Source: Porites lobata (taxonomy: Eukaryota; Cnidaria; Anthozoa; Scleractinia; Poritidae). Taken from it: a stretch of DNA of 64,000 bases. The number at the start of each line of letters is the position of its first letter. The stretch's first letter is position 1. Position numbers and translations under genes: made by a program. The notes under the pieces are model-generated. The model made no database searches, was not told where the DNA came from, and saw only the letters and a program-made list of their open reading frames with translations. Location: positions 310,001-374,000 of the forward strand of contig CALNXK010000044.1 of the NCBI GenBank assembly GCA_942486035.1, in the 5' to 3' direction. Below are positions 10,016 through 20,520 of this stretch, one piece after another.

Positions 10016-10018
10016 ACA
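9949..10018 (-). tRNA. tRNA-Ala(AGC)-like sequence, degenerate
   Basis: Minus-strand tRNA-like sequence. The anticodon arm is perfect (CCCGC TTAGCAT GCGGG, anticodon AGC), but the D-arm and acceptor 5' side are lost after GGTAGAGCGCCC. Pseudogene or repeat terminus. Confidence 0.5.
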
Positions 10019-10553
10019 CTGCGAAAATCATTTAAGTGTTATTATTATCAATACGGTGATTTATAATGTTTTTCCTTGTAATTAGGGATATAAAAGTTTT
10101 CAATTATCTCTTCTGAAGTCGTAAAAATCTATTTTAAGACATTTACGAACCACAATCACAGTAAAACGAAACGTGGCGCTATAAAATTTGGCGGGAAATA
10201 TTGTACTTTCGCATGCCATTTTCTCCAATTTGCTGCCAAATACCAATTTTAAACAAACTGGAGTTTGATAACAGCACAATAAGTCATCTAGAAGTGTTTT
10301 TACTTTTGAAATAAACTGCCGCATCTCGGTAAAACAGTCAACTGAAAATGACTGAAATTTGGGTGACGCTCATTAACGATTCAGGAGCGATTTTTAGCAC
10401 CAGGTAAAAAATAGAGTATTTAAGCAAAGGAAGTTTAACATATTCCAGTCGACTAACGAAGTGATAGGTGTTATGGAAAAAATATAAGAACTATTGGGAG
10501 TTTGGCCAAGTATGTTTTAACTTCACCCAAAGTTAGCCAAAATTTGTGCTTTT
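10019..10553. other. No recognised feature
   Basis: AT-rich DNA. One 74-codon minus frame (10324-10100) has no recognisable similarity and no splice context. Confidence 0.45.
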
Positions 10554-11009
10554 TTAGGTCGCCGGAGGTCCCAAAATCTCGAAATAGTGATATCTCGAAG
10601 AAAATCGAACGGATACTTCTCCAAATGCCATGGTTGTTAATCTTTTCAGATAGCTTTCATACTGTGAAAACATGAAGGTAAACGGCCGACCTCGATCTTT
10701 TGCTATTGCCCGGTTTTTTCTGACAATAACACTTAATGTAGTTTCTGCTCGCGAGGTGTAGCAATCGCCCATCGTTCTGCTGATATGATAAGAAACTTGC
10801 TTTTTTGCGCCTGATTTAAGATGAGTAGCCAGCCCCCAGTGGGATAAGTGCAATGGCGCCAAACAAAACACTATAGCAAAAGCCACAAGACACATCACAA
10901 ACAACGGACGGGTAAGGAGGGGGAATCCGTCCACCCAACTCGCCAACGTGTCGAACCTCGCCCACCAGTAAACATTAAACAAAATACGAGGCAGCAAAAA
11001 CATTAACAC
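10554..11009 (-). other. Unassigned 151-codon open frame
   Basis: An open minus-strand frame beginning MLMFLLPRILFNVYWWARFD, hydrophobic at first and basic later. I recognise no domain. It lies downstream of the LINE ORF1 remnant on the same strand, so it may be part of that element's non-coding or decayed sequence. Composition alone does not establish coding. Confidence 0.2.
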
Positions 11010-11132
11010 AGCAGGAGGAGGTCGAATGCATCAACAACGGATCAATCGAGGAACGAAACAAATTACTGTCCAGGGAACTTAGCAGGCCGACCAGAAGGCA
11101 GGGGGTCAGCAGCATTTTCAAAAACAGTAAAC

Positions 11133-12200
11133 TCACACCGCATAAAAGATGCTTTCTTCGTCGGAACCTGACGACGAACATATTTCACGAAACGATCGTA
11201 TACTCAAAGCAGATCGAATCCACTTCTTCAATGGAGCGGGAGAGAGAACCAAAGTCCCAGACGACTTGAGAATTAGGACATTCGAATACAACATAACCAA
11301 AACCAGAACGGCGGGAAACCCCCCAGTTGGTAGACAGGCAGTCAGAAGACTTTGCAGTAACAGGAACGGGCTTTTCAGAAGCAGGAAACAACGGACTTTG
11401 TAACAAAAGACTTTGCAGATGCAAAATCGGGCTTTGCAGCAGCAGGAACGCGAGGGAGAAGGAGAATCAGAATGACTCTGCAGCTCATCAAGCTCTTTGT
11501 CCTGGAGATCGACGGGGGACTCAGCAGAAGACTCGAGAGCCACACGAGAAGACGGACGGCAGCCGAAGCCGAAGCAGCACGCCTCCTGGAACTGGAAACC
11601 AAGACAGAAGTGGGAACAAGACTAAGCACTGTCACCAGAACAGGAAACAGACTCATAGGCGGAAAGATAAAAGAAATCTGGTTCTCTTCTTCATCGGCAG
11701 ACATTGAAGGATCGGCGCCGGAAACAGAAACAGAATCAGTAGCATGAAGGAACAGGGGGAACGAAATTAGAGGCAGGGGCAGCAGCAGACGGTTGAAGGG
11801 AGGCACGCTCGCCCGCCATATGCCCAGGCTGACGGCAACGACGTCAGACACCACTAAAAGGATAGTCTTAAATACAATGACCAGGCCAGCAGCACACCGG
11901 GAAGACGTGAGGCTGGCCTTGATACCACAAACGAACATCATAACCGGCGATGCGGACTGAAGACGACAGGTCCTTGGCCACACGAGTACCGTTGAGCACA
12001 TCGGAAATATAAGGGTAGGCCTTAGGATTCAACGAATGGACGACGCCATAACCACAAAGGAAGACTTTGACTGGTTCATCTGGAACCTCGCACGAAAGAT
12101 CACGCACGTAAACCAGTTGGGTACGGGCATCGGGAGCAAAGAGGAGATTGGTACCCCGGAAACTGATACCACGAGCAAGCGCAGCATCACACTGAGCTGA
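11133..12200 (-). pseudogene. LINE (Tx1/L1-like) ORF1 remnant with two zinc knuckles
   Basis: On the minus strand the frame around 12200-11868 reads ARGISFRGTNLLFAPDARTQ, YVRDLSCEVPDEPVKVFLCG, then LNGTRVAKDLSSSVRIAGYD and LWYQGQPHVFPVCC. This is the RNA-binding and linker region typical of zinc-knuckle LINE ORF1 proteins. Two Cys-rich knuckles follow in the same frame (C-C-W-P-G-H, then RRCRQPGHMAGE), but two positions are stops and two Cys are replaced by Tyr and Arg, all by single-base changes. The same frame stays open over 11543-11133. ORF1 proteins package element RNA. I see no ORF2 beside it. Family assignment is by pattern only. Confidence 0.6.
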
Positions 12201-12623
12201 TTCCCGGTACGTTATATCTTGTAATAAAGATATTTATACGAAGTAAATTACTGTCACATGGTTCTGCAGGTGAATGCCATTATGCTCTCAACTGGGAAAC
12301 AACTTTTACGCCTGCAATCAGTTATTGGATAGCTAGTCTTGTTATCTTAGCAATACGCCGGTGACCGAAAAAACTATCTTGTTTTAACGTTGGCTGTCGA
12401 AGTGACGTTATATTTCACTGTTTATTGAGTAGACAGTTGGTAGTTTTAATTTGTAAAATAATTAATAGCATTTAATCTGCCTTCTTTTCTTTAACCAACT
12501 ACAGGCGTTCAAATACTGACAAGCGAGCAGAATTGAACTGTTCGCATTATAATCCCAAGTAGACCACGAAAAGAAATTGAATTAATTTTATATTTTTTTC
12601 CTTTTTTTTTTACTTATTCATTG
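12201..12623. other. No recognised feature
   Basis: AT-rich non-coding DNA between the LINE remnant and the 5.1-kb inverted-repeat unit. Confidence 0.45.
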
Positions 12624-15600
12624 TTTTAGCGGAGCTCGCGCACGTGGGCGGAGCCCCATAGCTAAGTAAATGTACCCATCCCAGAAAATTTGGTTTTCAC
12701 GTGACCGTACACCGAACGAACGAACGAACGACCGTCCGTCCGCACCACAGGCATACCAATGTTTACTGTCACACTTTCTAGCTAGTTTGGGAGCCCAGGA
12801 GAAAAGTGATTGCACATCAATGTTGTGATCAATTGACAGCTGTCAAAACAGGGTATCCGCTGACCAGTATCACCTGACCGTATCGCGGGCTCAGGTGTCG
12901 ACCCATCGAGGTCGAGTATTTTTTGAAGGTATCCCCTGACAAGTTACTAGTTTTCAAATGATCGCAAGCTCAATTTTGTTTTTTTTTAAATTTATATGAA
13001 ATATGTCTGTTTATGTCACTATGGCCCGGCACTATTAAGATTTTGATTTCAAACTTACTTCGGACACGAAAATTCAGTAAAATTATTTAAAAACACAGGC
13101 GGAGAAGACCTTTTGTTATCATGAACACGCGTTGGTCACGCTCTACGTCCAATTTTTATGCTCTGATTGGTCAAAATCTGACAGGTGAGTTCATGCGGCA
13201 AATTCATGCAGCATCTTGAAACTTGTTTATTTTTGACAGCTGAAGCTGGCAGAGTTTTGTGTCAACTTGTGATGTTTTTTTTGTCTTTCTCCACTGGATG
13301 TACAAAATGAAATACAGCTGCTATCAAGAGTCTTCTGTTATTCATGGCTGGTTTGTTTATTGGGTTTTTGGTTGAGAAATGCAGCATCTTGAAACTTGTT
13401 TACTTTGACAGCTGAAGGTGACAGAGTTTTTTGTCAACTTGAGATGTTTTTTACTGTCTTTTCCCACTGGATGCACAACATGAAATACAGCTGCTATCAA
13501 CAGTCTTCTTCTGTTATTCATGGCTGGTTTGTTTACTGAATTTTTGGTTGGGAAATGCGCCGCTTGTCAAAGTCACAAATCCGATTTCGGATGACATCGT
13601 TTTCATTTTTCACCTTGCTGGATGCGGGTTGAAAAGTCCCTCAAGCGGCTTTCAGGAGCTGCATCTCGAATGGTAAGTCTGAGTAATTATTGTCTTTGTT
13701 TTTTGTATATCTAATTTCATGAAGTCGAGCGCAGTTTAAGAGGCTAGTTTATGCACGTTTGTATTAAGATCTGAGACAATGATCTGACCTAGTATGAGAT
13801 TTGATATAAGCTTACAGAACTTTAAAAAACCTTTAGTGGATATTTTCTCTCCGCAAATAGAAAGAAAAATTGTTCCGAAGAGTATTTAGTTATAATTTTG
13901 GCTGTAGAAAGAAAGTTTGAGCGATTTTCTTGCCTCGAGTTCATCTTTGAAAACAGTAAACACGGGGAAGCCGGCTAAAAGCTTTAAGCTTCAGCTTAAG
14001 GACTTAGGATTTTTAGAGACGCTTTAATACTTGTCTTCGTGAATGAAAATTTTTGTCTCTGTAAATGTTTCACCGAATCATATTTCTTTTATTGATCGTT
14101 AGTAGTCTCTTGCAATTTTAAACACTTTGCCGTTTGTTTTCAGTCGTTCATAAACATCGCTTGCAGGAGTACTCAAAATGCCGCGCGTATCAAATGCTTT
14201 TTAAGATTACACATCGTTTTAAAACCATTAAGTAATGGTCCGTGTAAGAGGTAGGCAGGCGAACGGCAAAAGTGATTAAAAGGTGCTAGCTTTTAATCAT
14301 TAATTTCAATTAAATCAAGCGTTCTGATTAGCCGAAATCCAAAAATCGCCAAAAAAACAGTCAGAAACGTGACAAAAACACCTTTTTATAGGTTTATTTT
14401 TCCCATTCCCCTGTCTTATACCTCACGGCCAAGTTTCAGCATTGTTCTATGCGCCAATCAAAAGTTAGAGCGGAAAAACGTGCAACACACGCGCGACCTT
14501 GTTGTGACCCCATCTTAGTGTGACACTTGAGATGTAAGGAAATTTGTCTTTTACTCGAAGAAATCTCGTCAATTTCTTCGTGAAAAATCTGCATTTTTTC
14601 TTTATTGAATATTTATCTCAAATTTACTGTATTTTATCATCGGAGTGATCGTCAAAATGCTCTTAAACGTGGTTTGCTGCCGTCCTCGACATGCCGAGTC
14701 GCCATATGATATGGGCCCGGCGTAGTTGTTTTCGTTGTCAGGCCGGATCAGGAGGAGATCGGAATAATTGTGGCGCTAGAAATTGGAGTACAGCTGGGCA
14801 TAAAAGGAGAAAGCGAAAGATTTGTTGTTTTTACAAGGATGAATTTATTTCTCGAAGAGATGTAGAACACTTGAGCTTGAGGTAAGCTGAATTCAGTAGA
14901 TTTTCGCATCTCCGCGCGCATTATGTGTTATTCATGTTTTTGCCCTTTTCGACACTTCCATATTCCGTGTATCTTTACCCATCTCTCATTCGATTTTTTT
15001 TCTCTCTAGACTGCTTCATCAAGCAGGAAGTTCGCCGTGGACCTTAAGTTAAAATGAGCGAATTGAAATTTGTGACACGTTTGCATTTTGTACCTTTGAG
15101 TTCTGAGACGGAGAATACCGAGACGGAAGCCGCTTAGGTATCATAGATAGCTGTCACTGGTGTTTGAGTTTCTCTTGGTACGGAAGATCTAGCGAGCATG
15201 ACTGTAGCTTGCCTTTATTTTTTCCAAGGACGAGAGAGATTGTAAGAAGGATTTTTATAGAGTAATATCAAAACCTTGAAACAGATAATAGAGCTTTTTC
15301 TGAAACCCGATTATCCGAACATGCAGGAATTTTTTCTATCTGGGCAACATCATCTTTTTTTCCAAAAGCAGAACATTTAGATAACATTTAGATTTGATTT
15401 TGTGTACTTGTTGTTGTTCTGTATGGTGGCCGAATATGAACGCGCGACATTGGCGCGTTCGCCAGATTCGCCACGTGAGAGTGAATTGCTGCTGTTTACG
15501 ATCATGGTTTTGACATTTCGTTTGTGAGAGCCGACGTAAATGTTGGTCCCAACGTCGCTGATTGATGTAACACTGTGCTCGTCTTCGTGTAATTTCATAT

Positions 15601-17698
15601 CAGTTTAACTTCCTCGGGTTTAGCGCATAGAAATCTTTTAAATTTTAGATATGTTATATTTTTCAACATAACAAAGCAATAGACGAAATAAAAAGTTGTT
15701 CGAATGAGTCTTAAGCTATCTTAATTCAACTTTAAAATTCAAATTTCGCGCTTTTCGCTGTATTGACCAATCAGAGCATTCAGATTTAATTTGATTAGAG
15801 AAATTAGTGCCTGAAAAATAACTGACGCTATTGCCGCGGGCTATTGTTTTTCTGCCTGCTTCTTAGCTGGACCATTACTTAAATGAAAAATAAACACAAT
15901 AAATTCTTTATTATGTTGAAGCGTAACTCTTTTAATGCTTACTGAAAATTTGGCGCTTGTCAAAAGTGAGAACCGGCTGGCCGTATAGGAGTTTTTTGAA
16001 ATTTTTTGAACGGTTTTGCTAAAAGCCCACGTGTGCTTCGATGGTTCTGAATATTTGTCTTGAAAAATTGAGAAATACTGCATTTTGTCTGGGGTCTGTA
16101 TGATAAAAACAGCGCCTCATATTACTGTTTCACCTCAGATGTGATTTATAAAAAGTATGAAATGTTGGTTTACACGCACCCAGATTTGTTGGCAAGATTT
16201 TGTTAAGTAAACTTGGCGAACGTCAAAAATTCGGCCTGATTTGTTTTCCAAGAATTCGTTTTCCAGGCCTAATCTACTGTGATCAATGATTGCTATTTTT
16301 TGGGTGTACATATAAGGCTATCAACTCGATGTAAGATTTTTTTCACTCTAAAATCACTTAGCCTTAGCTTTCCCTAAAAAGTCACATATGTGCGCTTAAG
16401 TTAACCAATTTGTAGATTACAGGTTTATTGTTTGATCTAGATTATAAATTTATTAATGGGAGCTTCGCTTTTAGCCCTGGCTAAATCTATATATTAGACT
16501 TAATTTTACGTTGGATGGCAACTTATTTGTCGGGCACAAAATACTCTTGAGGCTCTAGTCGCTCTTTTCCTTTCACGATAAGGGTGATGCGTTCACTTTA
16601 AAAACGCTTCTTTTTTTCCACACTATTAATAAGTCTAAGTATTGTGAACATAAGGGTACATAATTATAAATTTCGGATGTTTATACGACAGATGGAATTT
16701 TGTAATAAAGTGGTTGATTGAAACTATCGTAAACTTTTACTTTGATTATTTTCTTTTTTGAAAGTTTTTTCAATTCTTTTTATTTGAACAGTAAAATCGC
16801 TCCTACTAGAAAAAGTGTTACCACTTAAGACAAAAGAGGCTCTGTACCGTTCTCTCATATTGCCTACGTCTTCTTAACAAAATCGTCAGGACGAGCCTGA
16901 AAAGTGGAAGGGTAAAAGTCATTAACATCGCCTTTACATGAAGTGCCTTAATAACTTGTTTTTCTTGCCGTGTTTTAATTTTCGGCAGTAATTCCGCCAT
17001 TTCCTCTTCGCCAAACGTGTGAAATGCTTCCGCCACTTTTGTTTTGCTCTGCCAAAACATTGCAACCTCGTCCCCAGGGCTTCTCGATTACTGTCCCTTT
17101 TTCTTCCGTTTTCCAAATTTGGTCAACGCTAGCAACGCTAGCTGGTTAAATATGAAGCCAATAAGCTGTGGGATTTGAACCAATCAGAAACAGTAAAATA
17201 TTTTGAATGAATAATAATCGATCTTATTTCTTACTTTTATTTTTCTTCAGGAGTAATTGGGTCAAAATCAATAAGTCGACCAAAAGCTCTCGTGGAATCT
17301 TTTAAGTAATGTCTTTCTGGAAACAATTCAACTTTCACCAAAAGCAAGAAGAAAATTAAATTACTCCCAAAAGAATGGACATGAGCCAGGGGAAAACTTA
17401 AAAAGCACGTCACCTCAATGAATCAAAAACCTGAACCCCGATACAGTCGTGTGACACTGGTCAGGAGATGCGCTATTTTGAAGCTTTCAGTTGACCATAG
17501 CATGGATGTCCAATATCAAGTTAAAAACAAATTGTATATGTCTTGGACTCCAAACTAGTAAATGTGACACTGTCTCACATCCGTTATTTACAACGGATGT
17601 GACACAATAAAAGAGGTGGCGGACGTACGGACAGATTTAGCCACATTTTACTACCCAGGAGGAGCAAGTGCTTCGCGCGCGAAAGAGTTCCGCTAAAA
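12624..17698. mobile_element. 5.1-kb unit with long imperfect terminal inverted repeats
   Basis: The extremities are TTTTAGCGGAGCTC (12624) and its near inverse ending TTCCGCTAAAA (17698). The arms of about 270-280 bp (12624-12905 and 17430-17698) match discontinuously when reverse-complemented. Examples are CCAAACTAG...TGTGACA, GCGGACGKACGG and CGATACRGTCNNGTGAYACTGGTCAG blocks. No open frame above 80 codons with a recognisable domain lies inside, so it looks like a non-autonomous or decayed DNA transposon. I could not define a target duplication. Confidence 0.5.
13208..13556. repeat. Two tandem copies of a 173-176 bp unit
   Basis: Units 13208-13380 and 13381-13556 both start GCAGCATCTTGAAACTTGTT and end with TTTTTGGTTG(A/G)GAAAT. 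Identity is about 90 percent with small indels. Non-coding. It lies within the 5.1-kb inverted-repeat unit. Confidence 0.85.
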
Positions 17699-18300
17699 TT
17701 TGTTCTATGCCTGCTTCCAAGAAATACGTTTGTGATAATGGCACCCTTACACTAACTATAAGGACTTCATTTGGCTAAAAATAGCTAATATCTTGGATTT
17801 TTTGGCAAAAAGACTGTGTTTCTAAATTTAAAATTTTTGCTATTTTTGGCCTTGGTGTCAACACAATTAACATTTCCGAATCATTTCTTGTACGCTTGTG
17901 ATGAAAAACAAACAGATCGAGGAAATTTCAGATCGTGACTCGAAGGCTTAACCCTTACGAAAAATCTCACATGTCAGCAACCACGTAAAATCGAAAATTT
18001 GATAAAAATGACAGGTTTAAGGAAACAAAACAATTGAGGCTTCTTTTGCAGTGGCTGAAGCACAGATTACGTAAAACATCACTCGCAAACATATCAGAAA
18101 CGTACAAAAGAACCAAACGATGAAACTCACAAGGACACTGTTTGCCTCCTTGCTTTGATCTGACTGAAACTGTATAAAGACCCAAAAATTATTTAATGGA
18201 GCGCCAGCAAGCACAAGCTGACCCGTTATGAGCAAATCGGTTACTCTTGCAGATTGCAGAAGAGATATACAAGACCAGAAAAAAGGAGAAACAAGAATTG
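17699..18300. other. No recognised feature
   Basis: AT-rich DNA. The overlapping minus-strand frames at 17967-18379 run into the tRNA-like sequence and show no domain. Confidence 0.4.
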
Positions 18301-18373
18301 TGGTCCCTGTAAGGATTGAACTCACAGCCTTGGCGGTATCAGCACCACGCTCTACCCACTGAGCTAACGGACC
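18301..18373 (-). tRNA. tRNA-Ile(GAT)-like gene
   Basis: Minus-strand 73-nt cloverleaf. Acceptor GGTCCGT/AGGGACC has one mismatch. D-stem GCTC/GAGC; anticodon stem TGGTG/CGCCA around CTGATAC (anticodon GAT, Ile); variable loop AGGCT; T-arm GTGAG TTCAATC CTTAC; discriminator A. Animals normally read Ile codons with AAT and TAT anticodons, so a GAT tRNA points to a pseudogene, tRNA-derived repeat or minor isoacceptor. No clear T-run terminator follows. Confidence 0.65.
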
Positions 18374-19165
18374 CGACAAAATAATTAAAAACGCTGAAGC
18401 ATGGTATCATGCAGATGGAGGAGGGTATTTTCCGCCACAAAAAGCTGAGGAGGATAACACACTCCACTATCTGCATAAATTCTACAAATATAGCCGATTT
18501 CAATATTTTTTCTATTATTCATTTAAAACATTTCCAAGCTCACACAGTTTTTACAAGAATTTCCGGCCCGTCAACAAAACATTTATCTGTCCCTTGACTG
18601 TTGCAGAGCGGATGTTTTTTCGGCAAAACGGCTGATCCTGTCACTCCGCTACATCAGCATGGCGTCGGTAAATCCTGTTTCAATCTTCTATTTTTACTAT
18701 CGGCGTCGATCGTAATAATATAAAAATGATGATAAAAATAACATTATCAATTAGATAGTAATATCAAATATTTTCGCACTGATATTCGATCGTGTCATCA
18801 TGCTAACGATCATAACTGCCGGTTATGGACATAATATGGCAACTTGAAAGTTGATGTGGACTGCTACAGCAAAATACACATGGCCACAGAACATCGCATA
18901 TCCAAAAAGACTAGAATGTCTAACCATTTGAAGATATCAAATAATAATAACAATTGTTTTACTAATAATCATCATCATGATCTTAATAATAATCAAAATC
19001 ATAATCATAATCATAATAAATGGCAGCACAGTCTCATCAGTTATTTTAAGACCATGGGTGATGACCTAGCCAGTGCAAAACTACGCTCGGCATACCGGGC
19101 ACATCATTCAATTAAACTAACCGGGCTAGATCAGATAATTTTTTCAGTGGAAATATTGTCTTTTT
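18374..19165. other. No gene recognised; AAT/CAT-rich low-complexity stretch
   Basis: Non-coding. Positions 18940-19022 are imperfect AAT/ATC microsatellite (AATAATCATCATCATGAT and similar), which produces an artefactual Asn/His-rich frame. Confidence 0.5.
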
Positions 19166-20520
19166 ATTAAAAGAAAAATCAACGATAAAAAAGTCTCCAT
19201 GTCATCACAATCAAATGCGAAGAAAATTAGCATGAATTGGTGATATATATACAAAAAAAGAAAGTGTCAGGAATATGTTAAAAGTTAAATTGAGGCGTGA
19301 AAATAGAGCAACCTAACAATACAATAAAACGTTTCGCTCGGACGGAGTCTCCTTGAGTGTTTAATGTAGGTCTTTTGTTTCTGATGATAAGCATTTCGAA
19401 GATCAATCACTAGAGTTTCCCTCGGCATTTCTTGAGGACCTTAAAGTTTGTGTTAAGATTCATCCGTTTTAAGAGCCATTTTCTGAGAAAATCGAGAATC
19501 GCAAGACACTCGTCAAAAAATCGAATTTTTTATTATTTTGCCAAAACATCCCTTTTAGTGACCTAATTTAAGGAAAAATAGTTTTGGGTTCAAACGATTC
19601 ATTTTAAAGGAGAAATTAAAAAAAGTTTGAAAAATCGATTTTATTCCTGTTTTTCGAACAAAACACGGCAGGATGCAATGGCAACTTCGAGAGAAGGGTG
19701 AACGCTTAAGAAACATTCCCTGACACTGAAACTTCACCGAATTATTATTTTGTTCTTACTCTTGAAAACCTTAAAAGAAAATTTGAAAAACAATGTCTTA
19801 TACTTTTATAATCGACAAGTCTAAAGAGGTCATATTTGTGACGTTAGACATGCTAGAAAACGAAGGCCAACTTTGACTATTAAAAAAGGCCTCTGGTATA
19901 TGCCGCTTGATCATAAAATCAATATAAAATGGAACCTTGGCTTTTGTACTAACTTACTGGAAAGTGTTAGCTCTGGAAATCAAATACCATCCTGACACCA
20001 AAGCAAGCGGTGAGAGCAATTGAATTGGGAAATTTATGCAAATTAGACGGCTTGCGGACGGTTGTCAAACTAAAAGAAAGGTTTTACATGAAAGGATTAC
20101 TCACCATTGCTTGCAACACGTTTTTACGGCAAGGAAAGTAATTTCCAACGTCTGTTGCGTCGGTTTGAGTCACAAAATCCATAATTTTAAGCCAAAAGGT
20201 CCAAAAGAGAAACGTACGTTTGCTCAGCGACTGCGCCAGAATCCGGCCGTGAATCGTAATAAAGTCACAACACGTCACTGCGGTCCTTTGGAAGCAAGAG
20301 TTGCAAGAGTTTTTATTTCAGTCAGGAGGCCAAAAGATTGAAAAATCATCGCAAACTAATGACTTCGATTTTGAAAACCTTTCATCACTTCAATCGTTCG
20401 TCGGCTGATAATAAACATCGCACAAGATCGTATGACCTTTGGCGTGTGACCGGAAATCGGTCACACGCTTAAGTCACGTTAGCATACTGTCACGAATTTT
20501 AATACGATTTTTCATGTTTG
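19166..20520 (+). mobile_element. Penelope-like element, left inverted copy (coding part deleted)
   Basis: Reverse-complement match of 23497-25323 over most of its length. Shared blocks include TTGGTGATATATATACA, TTTAATGTAGGTCTTTTG and AAAGTTTGTGTTAAGATTCA. The roughly 450-bp coding segment present in the right copy is absent; the junction lies at a shared TTAAG, suggesting deletion between short direct repeats. The remaining sequence carries no intact frame. Confidence 0.7.

Noticed and set aside
10554..11009. Membrane protein gene from the 151-codon frame
   Set aside because: The hydrophobic start is suggestive, but there is no recognisable domain, no splice context, and it sits in decayed LINE territory.
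11375..12001. Minus-strand 208-codon frame
   Set aside because: It overlaps the LINE ORF1 frame, which carries recognisable motifs; the 208-codon frame has none and is a shadow.
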